DNA from: a virus
Length of the DNA stretch: 20,717 nucleotides
Direction: 5' to 3' (one strand)
IMG/VR virus record: IMGVR_UViG_3300038701_001743
Location: 1 to 20,717 of that record
Positions 5,886 through 11,829 of this stretch are shown piece by piece. The notes under the pieces were generated by a model. It ran no database searches and was not told the DNA's origin. It saw only the letters and a program-made list of their open reading frames with translations. A program made the position numbers and the translations under genes. Within the stretch, counting starts at the first letter, position 1; every line of letters starts with the position of its first letter.

Positions 5886-5960
5886 ATGAAATACATAAAA
5901 AAAATAATTAAGTTTTTAGAGGTATGCGGTAAAGGTGCGGCATATGCTTTAAGGAACTAA
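5886..5960 (+). CDS. Possible 24-residue cationic peptide ORF
   Basis: ATG at 5886 opens a 24-codon frame reading MKYIKKIIKFLEVCGKGAAY and ending LRN. The first half is an amphipathic, Lys-rich helix. The ATG follows a G-rich stretch (CGGGGGAC) unlike the A-rich leaders used elsewhere, so translation is uncertain. It may simply be part of the structured RNA region that follows. Low confidence. Confidence 0.3.
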   Translation: MKYIKKIIKFLEVCGKGAAYALRN

Positions 5961-6150
5961 AAACATAAAGGTGTTTACTTGGAAAAAATCTTTACTTGTC
6001 GGTAAGGTCGCTAGTCGTAATGCTTGGTAGAAGTAGACAAGAATCATATCATACTGCCTAATTACGATAAGACTGCGGGGAGGAATAACGCCCAAGATTT
6101 GGTCGTAACAAATCGAATTAAAACAAGTTGTGTTTGCAGCTTGTTTTTTT
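5961..6150 (+). ncRNA. Candidate structured non-coding RNA between terS and terL
   Basis: No gene-like frame covers about 5961-6150, yet composition changes: I count 53 G+C in the 130 bases 5991-6120 (about 41%), well above the flanks. Several complementary segments are visible. CTTGTC (5995-6000) pairs with GACAAG (6036-6041), and TCGTAAT (6015-6021) with ATTACGA (6061-6067); the two helices interleave as a pseudoknot. GCTTGG (6022-6027) can pair with CCAAG (6092-6096), which can instead form a local CCAA/TTGG hairpin. GTCGTAA occurs twice (6014, 6102), so 6061-6067 has two alternative partners. The region ends in a terminator at 6121-6150. It matches no RNA family I can name; I looked for tmRNA, RNase P, group I intron and common ribozyme signatures without success. 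No own promoter is clear, so it may come from the 3' end of the 5457 transcript. Confidence 0.5.
6121..6150 (+). terminator. Rho-independent terminator
   Basis: AAACAAGTTG and CAGCTTGTTT form a stem of about 10 bp (one G-U pair) around a TGTTTG loop, continuing into a run of T. It ends the candidate RNA and is followed 10 bases later by the promoter for the receiver-like gene. Confidence 0.75.
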
Positions 6151-6160
6151 GTTAAAATAT

Positions 6161-6191
6161 TTGGTTATATAGTTTTTAAGTGTTAGATTTG
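6161..6191 (+). promoter_or_regulatory. Promoter, -33 TTG / -7 TAGATTTG
   Basis: TTG at 6161-6163, 20-base spacer, TAGATTTG at 6184-6191, then TAG. The extended upstream element GTTAAAATATTTGG is present and partly abuts the T-run of the terminator. It drives the receiver-like gene at 6217. Confidence 0.75.
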
Positions 6192-6216
6192 TAGTGTAAT
6201 ATTAAAATTAAAACAA

Positions 6217-6635
6217 ATGAAAAAATTACTTTGGTTAGACGATACAAGGAATCCTTATATCAACGATGAAAAAAAGTACCTAAAGGTAGGCATGGTAAAC
6301 AATTCAATGTAAACTGGGTAATAAATTACGAGCAATTTGTTAAATGGATAGAGTTGTACGGCTTACCTGATTCAATTTCCTTTGACCATGATTTACATGA
6401 AGAACATTATACACCTGAGTATTTCTGGAATAATTATATCGAAAGCAAAAAATTTCAAGAATGGAAGAAGCAATTTTATAAAGAAAAGACAGGAGCTGAT
6501 TGCGCTAAATGGCTTGTTAATTACTGTAATAACAACAAAAAAGAACTACCTTGCATTTATATACACTCAGCTAATCCAGTAGGTGTTGACTTTATAAAAG
6601 AAGAGTTAGAAAAAATAAAAACAAATGAATTTTAA
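6217..6635 (+). CDS. Cyclic-phosphate-processing receiver-like (cREC-type) protein, split by a -1 frame change
   Basis: The first frame starts at 6217 (MKKLLWLDDTRNP...) and runs into a stop at about 6309. The rest of the domain continues in the -1 frame, open from 6270 to 6635, with FNVNWVINYEQFVKWI, GLPDSISFDHDL and CIYIHSANPVG. Together these show the LDD-x-R-x-P start, FDHD acidic core and HSANPVG end of cREC receiver-like proteins, whose role is not settled but has been linked to cyclic or terminal phosphates. The shift falls at A_AAA_AAG (6270-6276), in frame with the upstream part; a -1 slip gives one 139-residue product. A short TACC/GGTA hairpin could follow at once. Programmed frameshifting, a sequencing or natural indel in seven A's, or a decaying gene all remain possible. 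It has its own promoter. Confidence 0.6.
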
Positions 6636-6768
6636 ATTTAAAGCAAAATTACTGTTTGAACACACAGTGAGTAGAAATTACTTTTTTATATTCAAAACAA
6701 GAGAACTAAGAAAAGAGTTTTTAAATAACTTTGAAGAAATGATTAAAAAATACTATAATATAGAGTAA
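6625..6768 (+). CDS. Small basic protein, 47 aa
   Basis: The ATG lies 11 bases inside the end of the receiver-like gene and uses the A-rich context AAAAACAAATG. The product starts MNFKFKAKLLFEHTVSRNYF and is basic and aromatic, with a charged C-terminal helix (ELRKEFLNNFEEMIKKYYN). No family recognised. It ends 12 bases before the -7 box of the terL promoter. Confidence 0.55.
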   Translation: MNFKFKAKLLFEHTVSRNYFFIFKTRELRKEFLNNFEEMIKKYYNIE

Positions 6769-6780
6769 TTTTCTTTTATT

Positions 6781-6788
6781 TATCTTTG
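6781..6788 (+). promoter_or_regulatory. -7 box (TATCTTTG) directly before terL
   Basis: TATCTTTG fits the Bacteroidetes -7 element, but no TTG stands 20 bases upstream (ATA there). Only TGGG separates the box from the terL ATG, so a transcript from it would start at or near the start codon. A late-type promoter giving a leaderless mRNA is inferred. Confidence 0.5.
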
Positions 6789-6792
6789 TGGG

Positions 6793-8268
6793 ATGAACAA
6801 ATATGAAAATTTAACCCACGAACAAATAATACTATTGCGAAGTAAATGTGACAAATCACTGTTATATTTTACTTCGCTTTTTTTTAGAGTTACGGAGAAT
6901 AAAAAATTCAAATACAACTGGCATCATGAGGAGTTGTGCGAACACTTTGAAGATTTTGCAAGCTATAAAGTTCAATTATTGAATATTAATATACCTCCGA
7001 GGTGCTCTAAAACCCTTATAATGATGATGTGTATCTGTAGGAGTATTGGTATGCGCCATAGTTCTAATTCTTTATATATAACTGCTTCTGATAACCTTAG
7101 AAAAAAGACAACTACTGACATTAGAAAAATACTTACACACCCGTTATTTAAAAGGATGTACGGTCTTGAAATATCAAAAGATCAAAACAGTAAAGATGTT
7201 ATTGGATTTGTCGGTGGTGGTTCTTTAACTACAGCTTCTATTTTTGGACAGATCACGGGATTTGGAGCGGGTGAGATGACAGACAGACCTTCTATTCTAA
7301 ATGAAGAAGACGAACGAGAATACTTAAAAGAAAATAAACACTTAAGAGGTATTGAGTTTGAAGGTGGTATTTATTGCGATGATTTGAATAAAATTAAAGA
7401 TTCAGCAGCACAAAACGCAAATAATGATGCGGTAACAGACGTAATGTTTAATACTGTTTTTTCTCGTAAAAACTCACCAGATACACCAATAGCCAACATT
7501 CAACAAAGAGCAGGTCAAACAGATGTTACCAACGCTTTAATTGACTACTATGGGGTAAATAGTAATAAAGCTAGATTTGTTGTAATGCCTGTTATTTTTC
7601 CTGATGGTCGTTTGTTATGGGAGTGGCGATATCCTTTAGATGAAATAACTAAGCTAAAACAAAGTACACATACTGCACATATATTCGAGACGCAATATAT
7701 GCAGAATCCAGTCCCTAGTGGTGATGTTGTTTTTCCTTCCACTGAATTAAATTACTTTACCATGGATGAATTAAATATCCATAATAAAGAGTATGCAGCT
7801 GGAGCAATTGACGTTGCGGACGAAGGAACAGACTCTTTTAGCTTTCCTAGCGGTGTTTTAATTGGGTCGGATTTTTACGTAACTGAATGGTTATTCACAA
7901 AAGAAAACACAGAGTACACACTCCCTTTAACAGCTGAAATAATACGAAAGAATCAAATAGATTGTACCTTAGTTGAAACAAACAACCACGGGGCGATCTT
8001 CTACAAGAATCTTTTAAATATTTCAAATGGATATGTTGGAGGAGTAAATAATTCAGCTAACAAACATGGTCGTATTATTGCCGAATCTCAAAACGTTAGA
8101 CTTAATTTTCATTTTAGGTCAGATGTTGCGCCCGATAGTGATTACGCAAAAGCAGTGACTCAATTAACTAGGTATACAAAGAAAAAAGGTAAAGATGATG
8201 ACGCACCAGATAGTATTGCTTTATTATCGAAATTAGTTAAAACGCAATTTCCTGAAAGATTTTTTTAG
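6793..8268 (+). CDS. terL: Terminase large subunit
   Basis: TerL is the ATP-driven motor and nuclease that cuts concatemeric phage DNA and pumps it through the portal. The N-terminal ATPase has the PPR-x-x-KT Walker A (PPRCSKT, residues 68-74), ITASD, and Walker B IYCDD (193-197), with the coupling segment NIQQRAGQTD (235-244). The C-terminal RNase-H-like nuclease shows AGAIDVADEG (D340, D343), VETNNHG (E395) and DDAPDSIALL (D473). At 491 residues it has full length. Walker A has Ser where Gly normally precedes the Lys. Translation begins only 4 bases after a -7 box, with no ribosome-binding site. The small terminase gene lies 1.35 kb upstream and the portal gene 2 kb downstream, with accessory genes in both gaps. 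Confidence 0.95.
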   Translation: MNKYENLTHEQIILLRSKCDKSLLYFTSLFFRVTENKKFKYNWHHEELCEHFEDFASYKVQLLNINIPPRCSKTLIMMMCICRSIGMRHSSNSLYITASDNLRKKTTTDIRKILTHPLFKRMYGLEISKDQNSKDVIGFVGGGSLTTASIFGQITGFGAGEMTDRPSILNEEDEREYLKENKHLRGIEFEGGIYCDDLNKIKDSAAQNANNDAVTDVMFNTVFSRKNSPDTPIANIQQRAGQTDVTNALIDYYGVNSNKARFVVMPVIFPDGRLLWEWRYPLDEITKLKQSTHTAHIFETQYMQNPVPSGDVVFPSTELNYFTMDELNIHNKEYAAGAIDVADEGTDSFSFPSGVLIGSDFYVTEWLFTKENTEYTLPLTAEIIRKNQIDCTLVETNNHGAIFYKNLLNISNGYVGGVNNSANKHGRIIAESQNVRLNFHFRSDVAPDSDYAKAVTQLTRYTKKKGKDDDAPDSIALLSKLVKTQFPERFF

Positions 8269-8274
8269 TTTTAT

Positions 8275-8305
8275 TTGGTAGTTACATTTATTAGTTATAT
8301 CTTAG
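8275..8305 (+). promoter_or_regulatory. Promoter, -33 TTG / -7 TATCTTAG
   Basis: TTG at 8275-8277, 20-base spacer, TATCTTAG at 8298-8305, then CAG. It belongs to the TTAG subclass with the promoters at 868, 1180 and 5457. It begins right after the terL stop and drives the winged-helix gene at 8334. Confidence 0.7.
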
Positions 8306-8333
8306 CAGGGTAAAACAATTAAAACGAAATAAA

Positions 8334-8624
8334 ATGAAGTATAATAAAATAACAAAAGATCAATTATTTAGATTTATGATTGATAATAGATTGACTGCTG
8401 ATTTTTACGAAATTCTTTTTTCTGCTAAAAAAATATCAAAATATATGAATACAAGTGTGTATCAAGCGAGGAAATATTTAAGAGAGCTTTCAAATGAAGG
8501 AAAGATAAAATACGAATGTCAAATCCATCATGATTATGGGGAGTACGGAGTTATTGAAGAAACATATCCTCCTATTTGCGGATATAGAGTAAAAGAAGAA
8601 TTTATTGATAGAAATAACAAATAA
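8334..8624 (+). CDS. Winged-helix DNA-binding protein, 96 aa
   Basis: Residues about 30-60 (SAKKISKYMNTSVYQARKYL, then RELSNEGKIKY) form a typical winged helix-turn-helix: a first helix, a turn at MNTS, a recognition helix YQARKYLREL and the wing start. The second half has YGEYGVIEETYPPICGYRV, probably wing strands. Such proteins usually act as small transcription regulators; it could control the accessory genes or the late units, but no operator was identified. It sits alone between its own promoter (8275-8305) and the next (8627-8657). Confidence 0.7.
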   Translation: MKYNKITKDQLFRFMIDNRLTADFYEILFSAKKISKYMNTSVYQARKYLRELSNEGKIKYECQIHHDYGEYGVIEETYPPICGYRVKEEFIDRNNK

Positions 8625-8626
8625 AT

Positions 8627-8657
8627 TTGGTTTTCTTAATTAAAACTATTATATTTG
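8627..8657 (+). promoter_or_regulatory. Promoter, -33 TTG / -7 TATATTTG
   Basis: TTG at 8627-8629, 20-base spacer, TATATTTG at 8650-8657, then AAG. The -33 overlaps the region just after the stop of the winged-helix gene. It drives the secreted-protein gene at 8681. Confidence 0.75.
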
Positions 8658-8680
8658 AAGTGTAATCAAAATAAAACAAC

Positions 8681-9004
8681 ATGAAAACTTTAACAACAAT
8701 AATCATTTTATTACTTTCAATAAACTTAACAGCACAGAAAGTAACGTACAACACTAACACTAACGAGATTAAAGTAAACTCAAATAAGAAGTTTTACAGC
8801 GTTGAAATTGAGTCGACGGAGTGTTACAGTATAGATAAATCCTTTTCTAGTAATATCATTGCTAAAAAGTATTTGAGAGGGTTTAACAAGACTGTAAATA
8901 TTGATAAGTTAGATAGTAATAGATATATTAGAGTTGTAGTTCATTACGCCATGAGTTATGAAGTGTTTGTAATTGACACAAATAAAAATATTAATAATAT
9001 TTAA
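8681..9004 (+). CDS. Exported protein with Sec signal peptide, 107 aa
   Basis: The N-terminus MKTLTTIIILLLSINLTAQK is a classic Sec signal peptide ending in a cleavage-type LTA-Q site, common in Bacteroidetes; there is no lipobox Cys. The mature part of about 88 residues is polar and beta-rich (VTYNTNTNEIKVNSNKKF, RYIRVVVHYAMSYEVFVID), with one Cys. It would be periplasmic or surface-exposed. A secreted protein placed among packaging genes with its own promoter suggests a cargo gene acting on the host envelope, such as superinfection exclusion, but no family is recognised. It is followed by the gene at 9006 after a single base. Confidence 0.7.
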   Translation: MKTLTTIIILLLSINLTAQKVTYNTNTNEIKVNSNKKFYSVEIESTECYSIDKSFSSNIIAKKYLRGFNKTVNIDKLDSNRYIRVVVHYAMSYEVFVIDTNKNINNI

Positions 9005-9005
9005 A

Positions 9006-9239
9006 ATGAAAGATTATTTAATAAAAGATATCAACGGTAATAAAATTAAAGAGAATGAAATATTTGATTTTACTTTTACAGTTGACTTAGATACAGATAT
9101 AGAATTAAGCGGTTATCTATACTACAACGATGAAGACTTAGCATACGAAGTAGATGTAATAAACAACGATTACTATAAAGTACTTACTTACGCAACGACT
9201 CACATTTATATGTCTAATATTAGATTAGTTACTTTTTAA
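9006..9239 (+). CDS. Hypothetical protein, 77 aa
   Basis: I start the gene at the ATG at 9006, one base after the upstream stop, instead of the in-frame TTG at 8973. The product is acidic and beta-rich, with VDLDTDIELSGYLYYNDED followed by LAYEVDVINNDYYKVLTYA. This resembles small phage proteins of unknown function that regulate or decorate host processes, but I cannot name a family. It is co-transcribed with the exported-protein gene. Confidence 0.6.
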   Translation: MKDYLIKDINGNKIKENEIFDFTFTVDLDTDIELSGYLYYNDEDLAYEVDVINNDYYKVLTYATTHIYMSNIRLVTF

Positions 9240-9309
9240 AAACAATAACAAACGAAAGTTTTCGTACATATTAAAAAATAATGAAAATTATTAACAAAAC
9301 ATTTTATAA

Positions 9310-9603
9310 ATGAAAACAAAAAACGAAATAGTAGTAGAAGTTAAATTGGCTTTACTAAAAAAACACAACATTAATAAATTAAATGACGAGTTTATTAATG
9401 ACTGTGCGGAAATTATACTAAAAGCTGTTGGTTATAGCTGTCGTTCTACAAAGTTAAAGAGTGAACCAAAAATGAATTTCGGCAACTGGAAAGACAGTAG
9501 AGGTTTAAGATACTTAGGTGGCAATACATATAGTGATGATAATGGTAGGTTGTATGATGCTGACTGCATTAATGAAATGTATGACAAATACTATGATCTT
9601 TAA
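9310..9603 (+). CDS. Hypothetical protein, 97 aa
   Basis: The first half is helical (MKTKNEIVVEVKLALLKKHN; FINDCAEIILKAVGYSC); the second half is Gly/Tyr/Asp-rich (RYLGGNTYSDDNGRLYDADC). No family recognised. The 70-base gap before it contains only AT-rich sequence with a short CGAAA/TTTCG inverted repeat and no clear promoter, so it is likely read from the 8627 promoter. Confidence 0.6.
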   Translation: MKTKNEIVVEVKLALLKKHNINKLNDEFINDCAEIILKAVGYSCRSTKLKSEPKMNFGNWKDSRGLRYLGGNTYSDDNGRLYDADCINEMYDKYYDL

Positions 9604-9635
9604 TTAACTACAATAACAATACAATTAAAATAAAC

Positions 9636-9666
9636 TTGCACACGTCAAATGTATTGCGTATATTTG
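9636..9666 (+). promoter_or_regulatory. Promoter, -33 TTG / -7 TATATTTG
   Basis: TTG at 9636-9638, 20-base spacer, TATATTTG at 9659-9666. It drives the genes at 9686 and 9925. Confidence 0.75.
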
Positions 9667-9685
9667 AGTAAATAAAATAAACAAC

Positions 9686-9910
9686 ATGAAAGAAATTAAA
9701 TACACACAACCAGTAAGAAAAGAGTTAAATTTACCTTGTTTAGTTAAGAATGATAGCGGTCATGTATTCTTAGCGACTTATGGGGTTTTGAAAAAAGATA
9801 TTTTTGTTACACTTGTGTCGGGTAGGATAGATGAAATAAAAACATTTAAGTGTAATATAAATTTTTACACACCTTTAGAAGCGGGGCACAAAATAGAGTT
9901 TACTAATTAA
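9686..9910 (+). CDS. Hypothetical protein, 74 aa
   Basis: The product is a small beta-rich protein (LPCLVKNDSGHVFLATYGV; FVTLVSGRIDEIKTFKCN) ending in AGHKIEFTN, possibly an SH3-like barrel. No family recognised. The ATG follows the promoter by 19 bases with an A-rich leader. Confidence 0.6.
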   Translation: MKEIKYTQPVRKELNLPCLVKNDSGHVFLATYGVLKKDIFVTLVSGRIDEIKTFKCNINFYTPLEAGHKIEFTN

Positions 9911-9924
9911 AACAACATAACAAA

Positions 9925-10245
9925 ATGAGAGTATCTTTAAAAACAGCTTTTTCAATTTTAGATGGTAGATTATCAACTAATATAAATGATGTATACGAAA
10001 TGCTAAACTACGTGTTTGATACTGAACTTATGAGTCATCAAATACCAGTAGGAATAAATAAATTAATTGAAACTAATCCTGATTGGTTTGAAGAAGGTAT
10101 AATACTTATAGCTGATATTAAAAGAAAAAATAACACTAACGATTTTAAAGAATTAATAGAATTGATAGATATAAATTATTCAGACCACTATATTAAACTT
10201 GGTAAAGTAGAGTCCAAAATAAGTTTTGTAGACGGGTTGCTTTAA
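9925..10245 (+). CDS. Hypothetical protein, 106 aa
   Basis: The N-terminal part (MRVSLKTAFSILDGRLSTNI; VYEMLNYVFDTELMSHQIPV; then TNPDWF) recalls a small domain frequent in phage genomes of unknown function that reads V-S-L-x-A near the start and T/S-H-x-x-P in the middle. The C-terminal 45 residues are less distinctive. Co-transcribed with the gene at 9686; the gap is 14 bases. It ends 37 bases before the hairpin preceding the portal gene. Confidence 0.6.
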   Translation: MRVSLKTAFSILDGRLSTNINDVYEMLNYVFDTELMSHQIPVGINKLIETNPDWFEEGIILIADIKRKNNTNDFKELIELIDINYSDHYIKLGKVESKISFVDGLL

Positions 10246-10275
10246 TATATTAAAACCACATAAAATAATATTTTG

Positions 10276-10283
10276 TATATTTG
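10276..10283 (+). promoter_or_regulatory. -7 box (TATATTTG) directly before the portal-gene hairpin
   Basis: TATATTTG fits the -7 consensus; the -33 position lacks TTG. The 13-base string TTTTGTATATTTG is shared exactly with the box at 16245-16257. Its last base is the first base of the hairpin at 10283-10306, so transcripts from it would start inside the left arm. Confidence 0.5.
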
Positions 10284-10313
10284 CCAATACTTAAACAAGT
10301 GTTGGCTTTTTTT
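10283..10313 (+). terminator. Rho-independent terminator abutting the portal start
   Basis: GCCAATACTT (10283-10292) and AAGTGTTGGC (10297-10306) form a 10-bp stem (one mismatch-type T-G pair) with loop AAAC, followed by seven T (10307-10313) and at once by the portal ATG. Full-length read-through from upstream would be stopped; a transcript starting from 10276-10283 would lack part of the left arm. Confidence 0.75.
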
Positions 10314-11519
10314 ATGGGTATTTTTAGTAATTTTACAAACAGAAATAAAATCAAAGTAGTTAGATTAAAGGATGGTAAATGGGTTAACATGAATTCGTCT
10401 ACCTCTTTTTCTAGTTGTGATAACATGGAGTTGGCGCTTGATTCTGATGTTTTGTTAACTTGTTTAGATATCTTTTCTGATTATGCCAGTAAAGTAAGGT
10501 TTATTGAAGAAGACGCTAACGGAAACGAAATAAAAAATAGTGAGGTAGTTAATTTACTCAATAACCCTAATCCTTATCAAACTAAAGAACAGTTTATTAC
10601 TCAATTAGTTTGGTTTACTAAAGTTTACGGATACACTTATCAAAAACCATACACACTTGGGGGGTTTGATATTCCTAAAGCTATTTACAACTTAGATACT
10701 TCTAAAATTGACCATTCGGATCAGTTTAAAAAGTCGCTTTTTTACAAGAACAACGATATAAAAAGTGTAAAAGATTTAAAGTTTAATTATACTGATATTT
10801 ATGTTATTACTTCGTTTAAATACGGTGAAATACTACCATACTACGACTTGTTTAATGGTATCGACCAAAACCCTTTTACCTCTAGGTCGAGAATTGACGC
10901 TTTAAGAAACAGGTTATCCAACCTGAGTTTAGCTACAGAAGCAGAAAATAAAATCATTAACAAGATTGGTAACGCTATGATTTACAAAGAAAAATCAAGC
11001 GACGCCATGAAAAACGCTATGCCTTTAGGGAAGAAGGAGCAAAAAGCTATCGAGGAAGGTTTTGATAGTCGAGGTGTAGCAACTGGTAACGGTATTATAG
11101 CAACTAATACAGAGTTAGGATACAAAGCCACACATATACCTTACAAGGATGGAGGTTTTAAGGAATTATTAGAAAACAATGTTCCTTTAGTGACTCAGAC
11201 TATGCGTATACCTAATGAGATTTACAAAGCTTACAAAGAAGGCGACACTTTTACCAACAAGGCAGAGGTTGAAAATAATTTTGTTGAGAATGTTATACAA
11301 CCATTTGTTAACCCTTTAGCTAAGAATATATCTAATTTAACTAACAGAAACATTAAGGCAAGTTTCGATCACTTGCCGTCAATGGCAGAAAAGAAAAACA
11401 AAAAGATTGATTCTGCTTTGAAGTTATCGCAAGCAGTTAGAAACTTAACACAAAGCGGATTATCAATAGAGCAAGCAACGCAATATCTTGATGATCTTGG
11501 TATTAAAACACACGAATAA
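10314..11519 (+). CDS. Portal protein (HK97-type)
   Basis: Portal forms the dodecameric ring at one capsid vertex through which DNA is packaged and to which the connectors bind. Features include an N-terminal region, then VLLTCLDIFSDYASKVRF and the NNPNPYQTKEQFITQLVWF segment (start of the portal wing), GYTYQKP, and the C-terminal MRIPNEIYKAYKEGDTFTNKAEVENNFVE, all typical of Phage_portal/HK97 portals. Length from this ATG is 401 residues, normal for the family. I chose ATG 10314, after the T-run, over an in-frame TTG at 10281 that lies in the promoter box. It precedes two small ORFs, the protease and the capsid gene. Strong call. Confidence 0.9.
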   Translation: MGIFSNFTNRNKIKVVRLKDGKWVNMNSSTSFSSCDNMELALDSDVLLTCLDIFSDYASKVRFIEEDANGNEIKNSEVVNLLNNPNPYQTKEQFITQLVWFTKVYGYTYQKPYTLGGFDIPKAIYNLDTSKIDHSDQFKKSLFYKNNDIKSVKDLKFNYTDIYVITSFKYGEILPYYDLFNGIDQNPFTSRSRIDALRNRLSNLSLATEAENKIINKIGNAMIYKEKSSDAMKNAMPLGKKEQKAIEEGFDSRGVATGNGIIATNTELGYKATHIPYKDGGFKELLENNVPLVTQTMRIPNEIYKAYKEGDTFTNKAEVENNFVENVIQPFVNPLAKNISNLTNRNIKASFDHLPSMAEKKNKKIDSALKLSQAVRNLTQSGLSIEQATQYLDDLGIKTHE

Positions 11520-11521
11520 TT

Positions 11522-11683
11522 ATGAAACAAAACATTGAATTAATTAAAGAGATTACAAAAGATTTAGACCTTTCTTTAGAGGCTTTAGGATTGTTAAATG
11601 AAGCTTTAATTAAGATAAATAATATTAAAAACGATGATTTAAAAGAGTTTTACACAGAAACATTTTATAGTTTTAAAAAATAA
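11522..11683 (+). CDS. Small helical protein in the head operon, 53 aa
   Basis: The ORF begins MKQNIELIKEITKDLDLSLE and is predicted to be a helical hairpin with regular Leu/Ile spacing. No family recognised. It starts 3 bases after the portal stop and ends 3 bases before the next ATG, so it is certainly within the late operon. A scaffold-like or assembly role is possible but unproven. Confidence 0.6.
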   Translation: MKQNIELIKEITKDLDLSLEALGLLNEALIKINNIKNDDLKEFYTETFYSFKK

Positions 11684-11685
11684 AC

Positions 11686-11829
11686 ATGAATAATTACAAA
11701 GACAATTTTAAAGAAGAGATTATAAAAGACTTACAAGACAAAATGTTAAAAACTGATAACGAATTGATGAGAAGAGCGTTTGAAGTTAAAATTAATGTTT
11801 TAAAAGGTAATAAAACAGTATGTAAATGA
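11686..11829 (+). CDS. Small helical protein in the head operon, 47 aa
   Basis: Starts MNNYKDNFKEEIIKDLQDKM, a charged amphipathic helix, and ends VLKGNKTVCK. The stop overlaps the start of the protease gene (ATGA at 11826-11829), indicating coupling. No family recognised. Confidence 0.6.
   Translation: MNNYKDNFKEEIIKDLQDKMLKTDNELMRRAFEVKINVLKGNKTVCK

Noticed and set aside
5845-6120. tmRNA, RNase P RNA, group I intron or small ribozyme
   Set aside because: None of the conserved blocks of these families is present, such as a tag ending in ALAA, the RNase P GAGGAAAGTC block or the hammerhead CTGATGA core, so only a generic structured-RNA call is made.
8973-9005. TTG start for the 77-residue protein at 9006
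   Set aside because: It would overlap the exported-protein gene by 32 bases; the ATG one base after that gene's stop is more likely.
9240-9309. Possible mini-gene (ATG near 9281, about 10 codons) and AATAAT/ATTATT hairpin
   Set aside because: Too short, very AT-rich and without promoter or terminator features; expected by chance.
10281-10313. TTG start extending the portal protein by 11 residues
   Set aside because: The TTG lies in the -7 box and hairpin; the ATG at 10314 directly after the T-run gives a portal of normal length.
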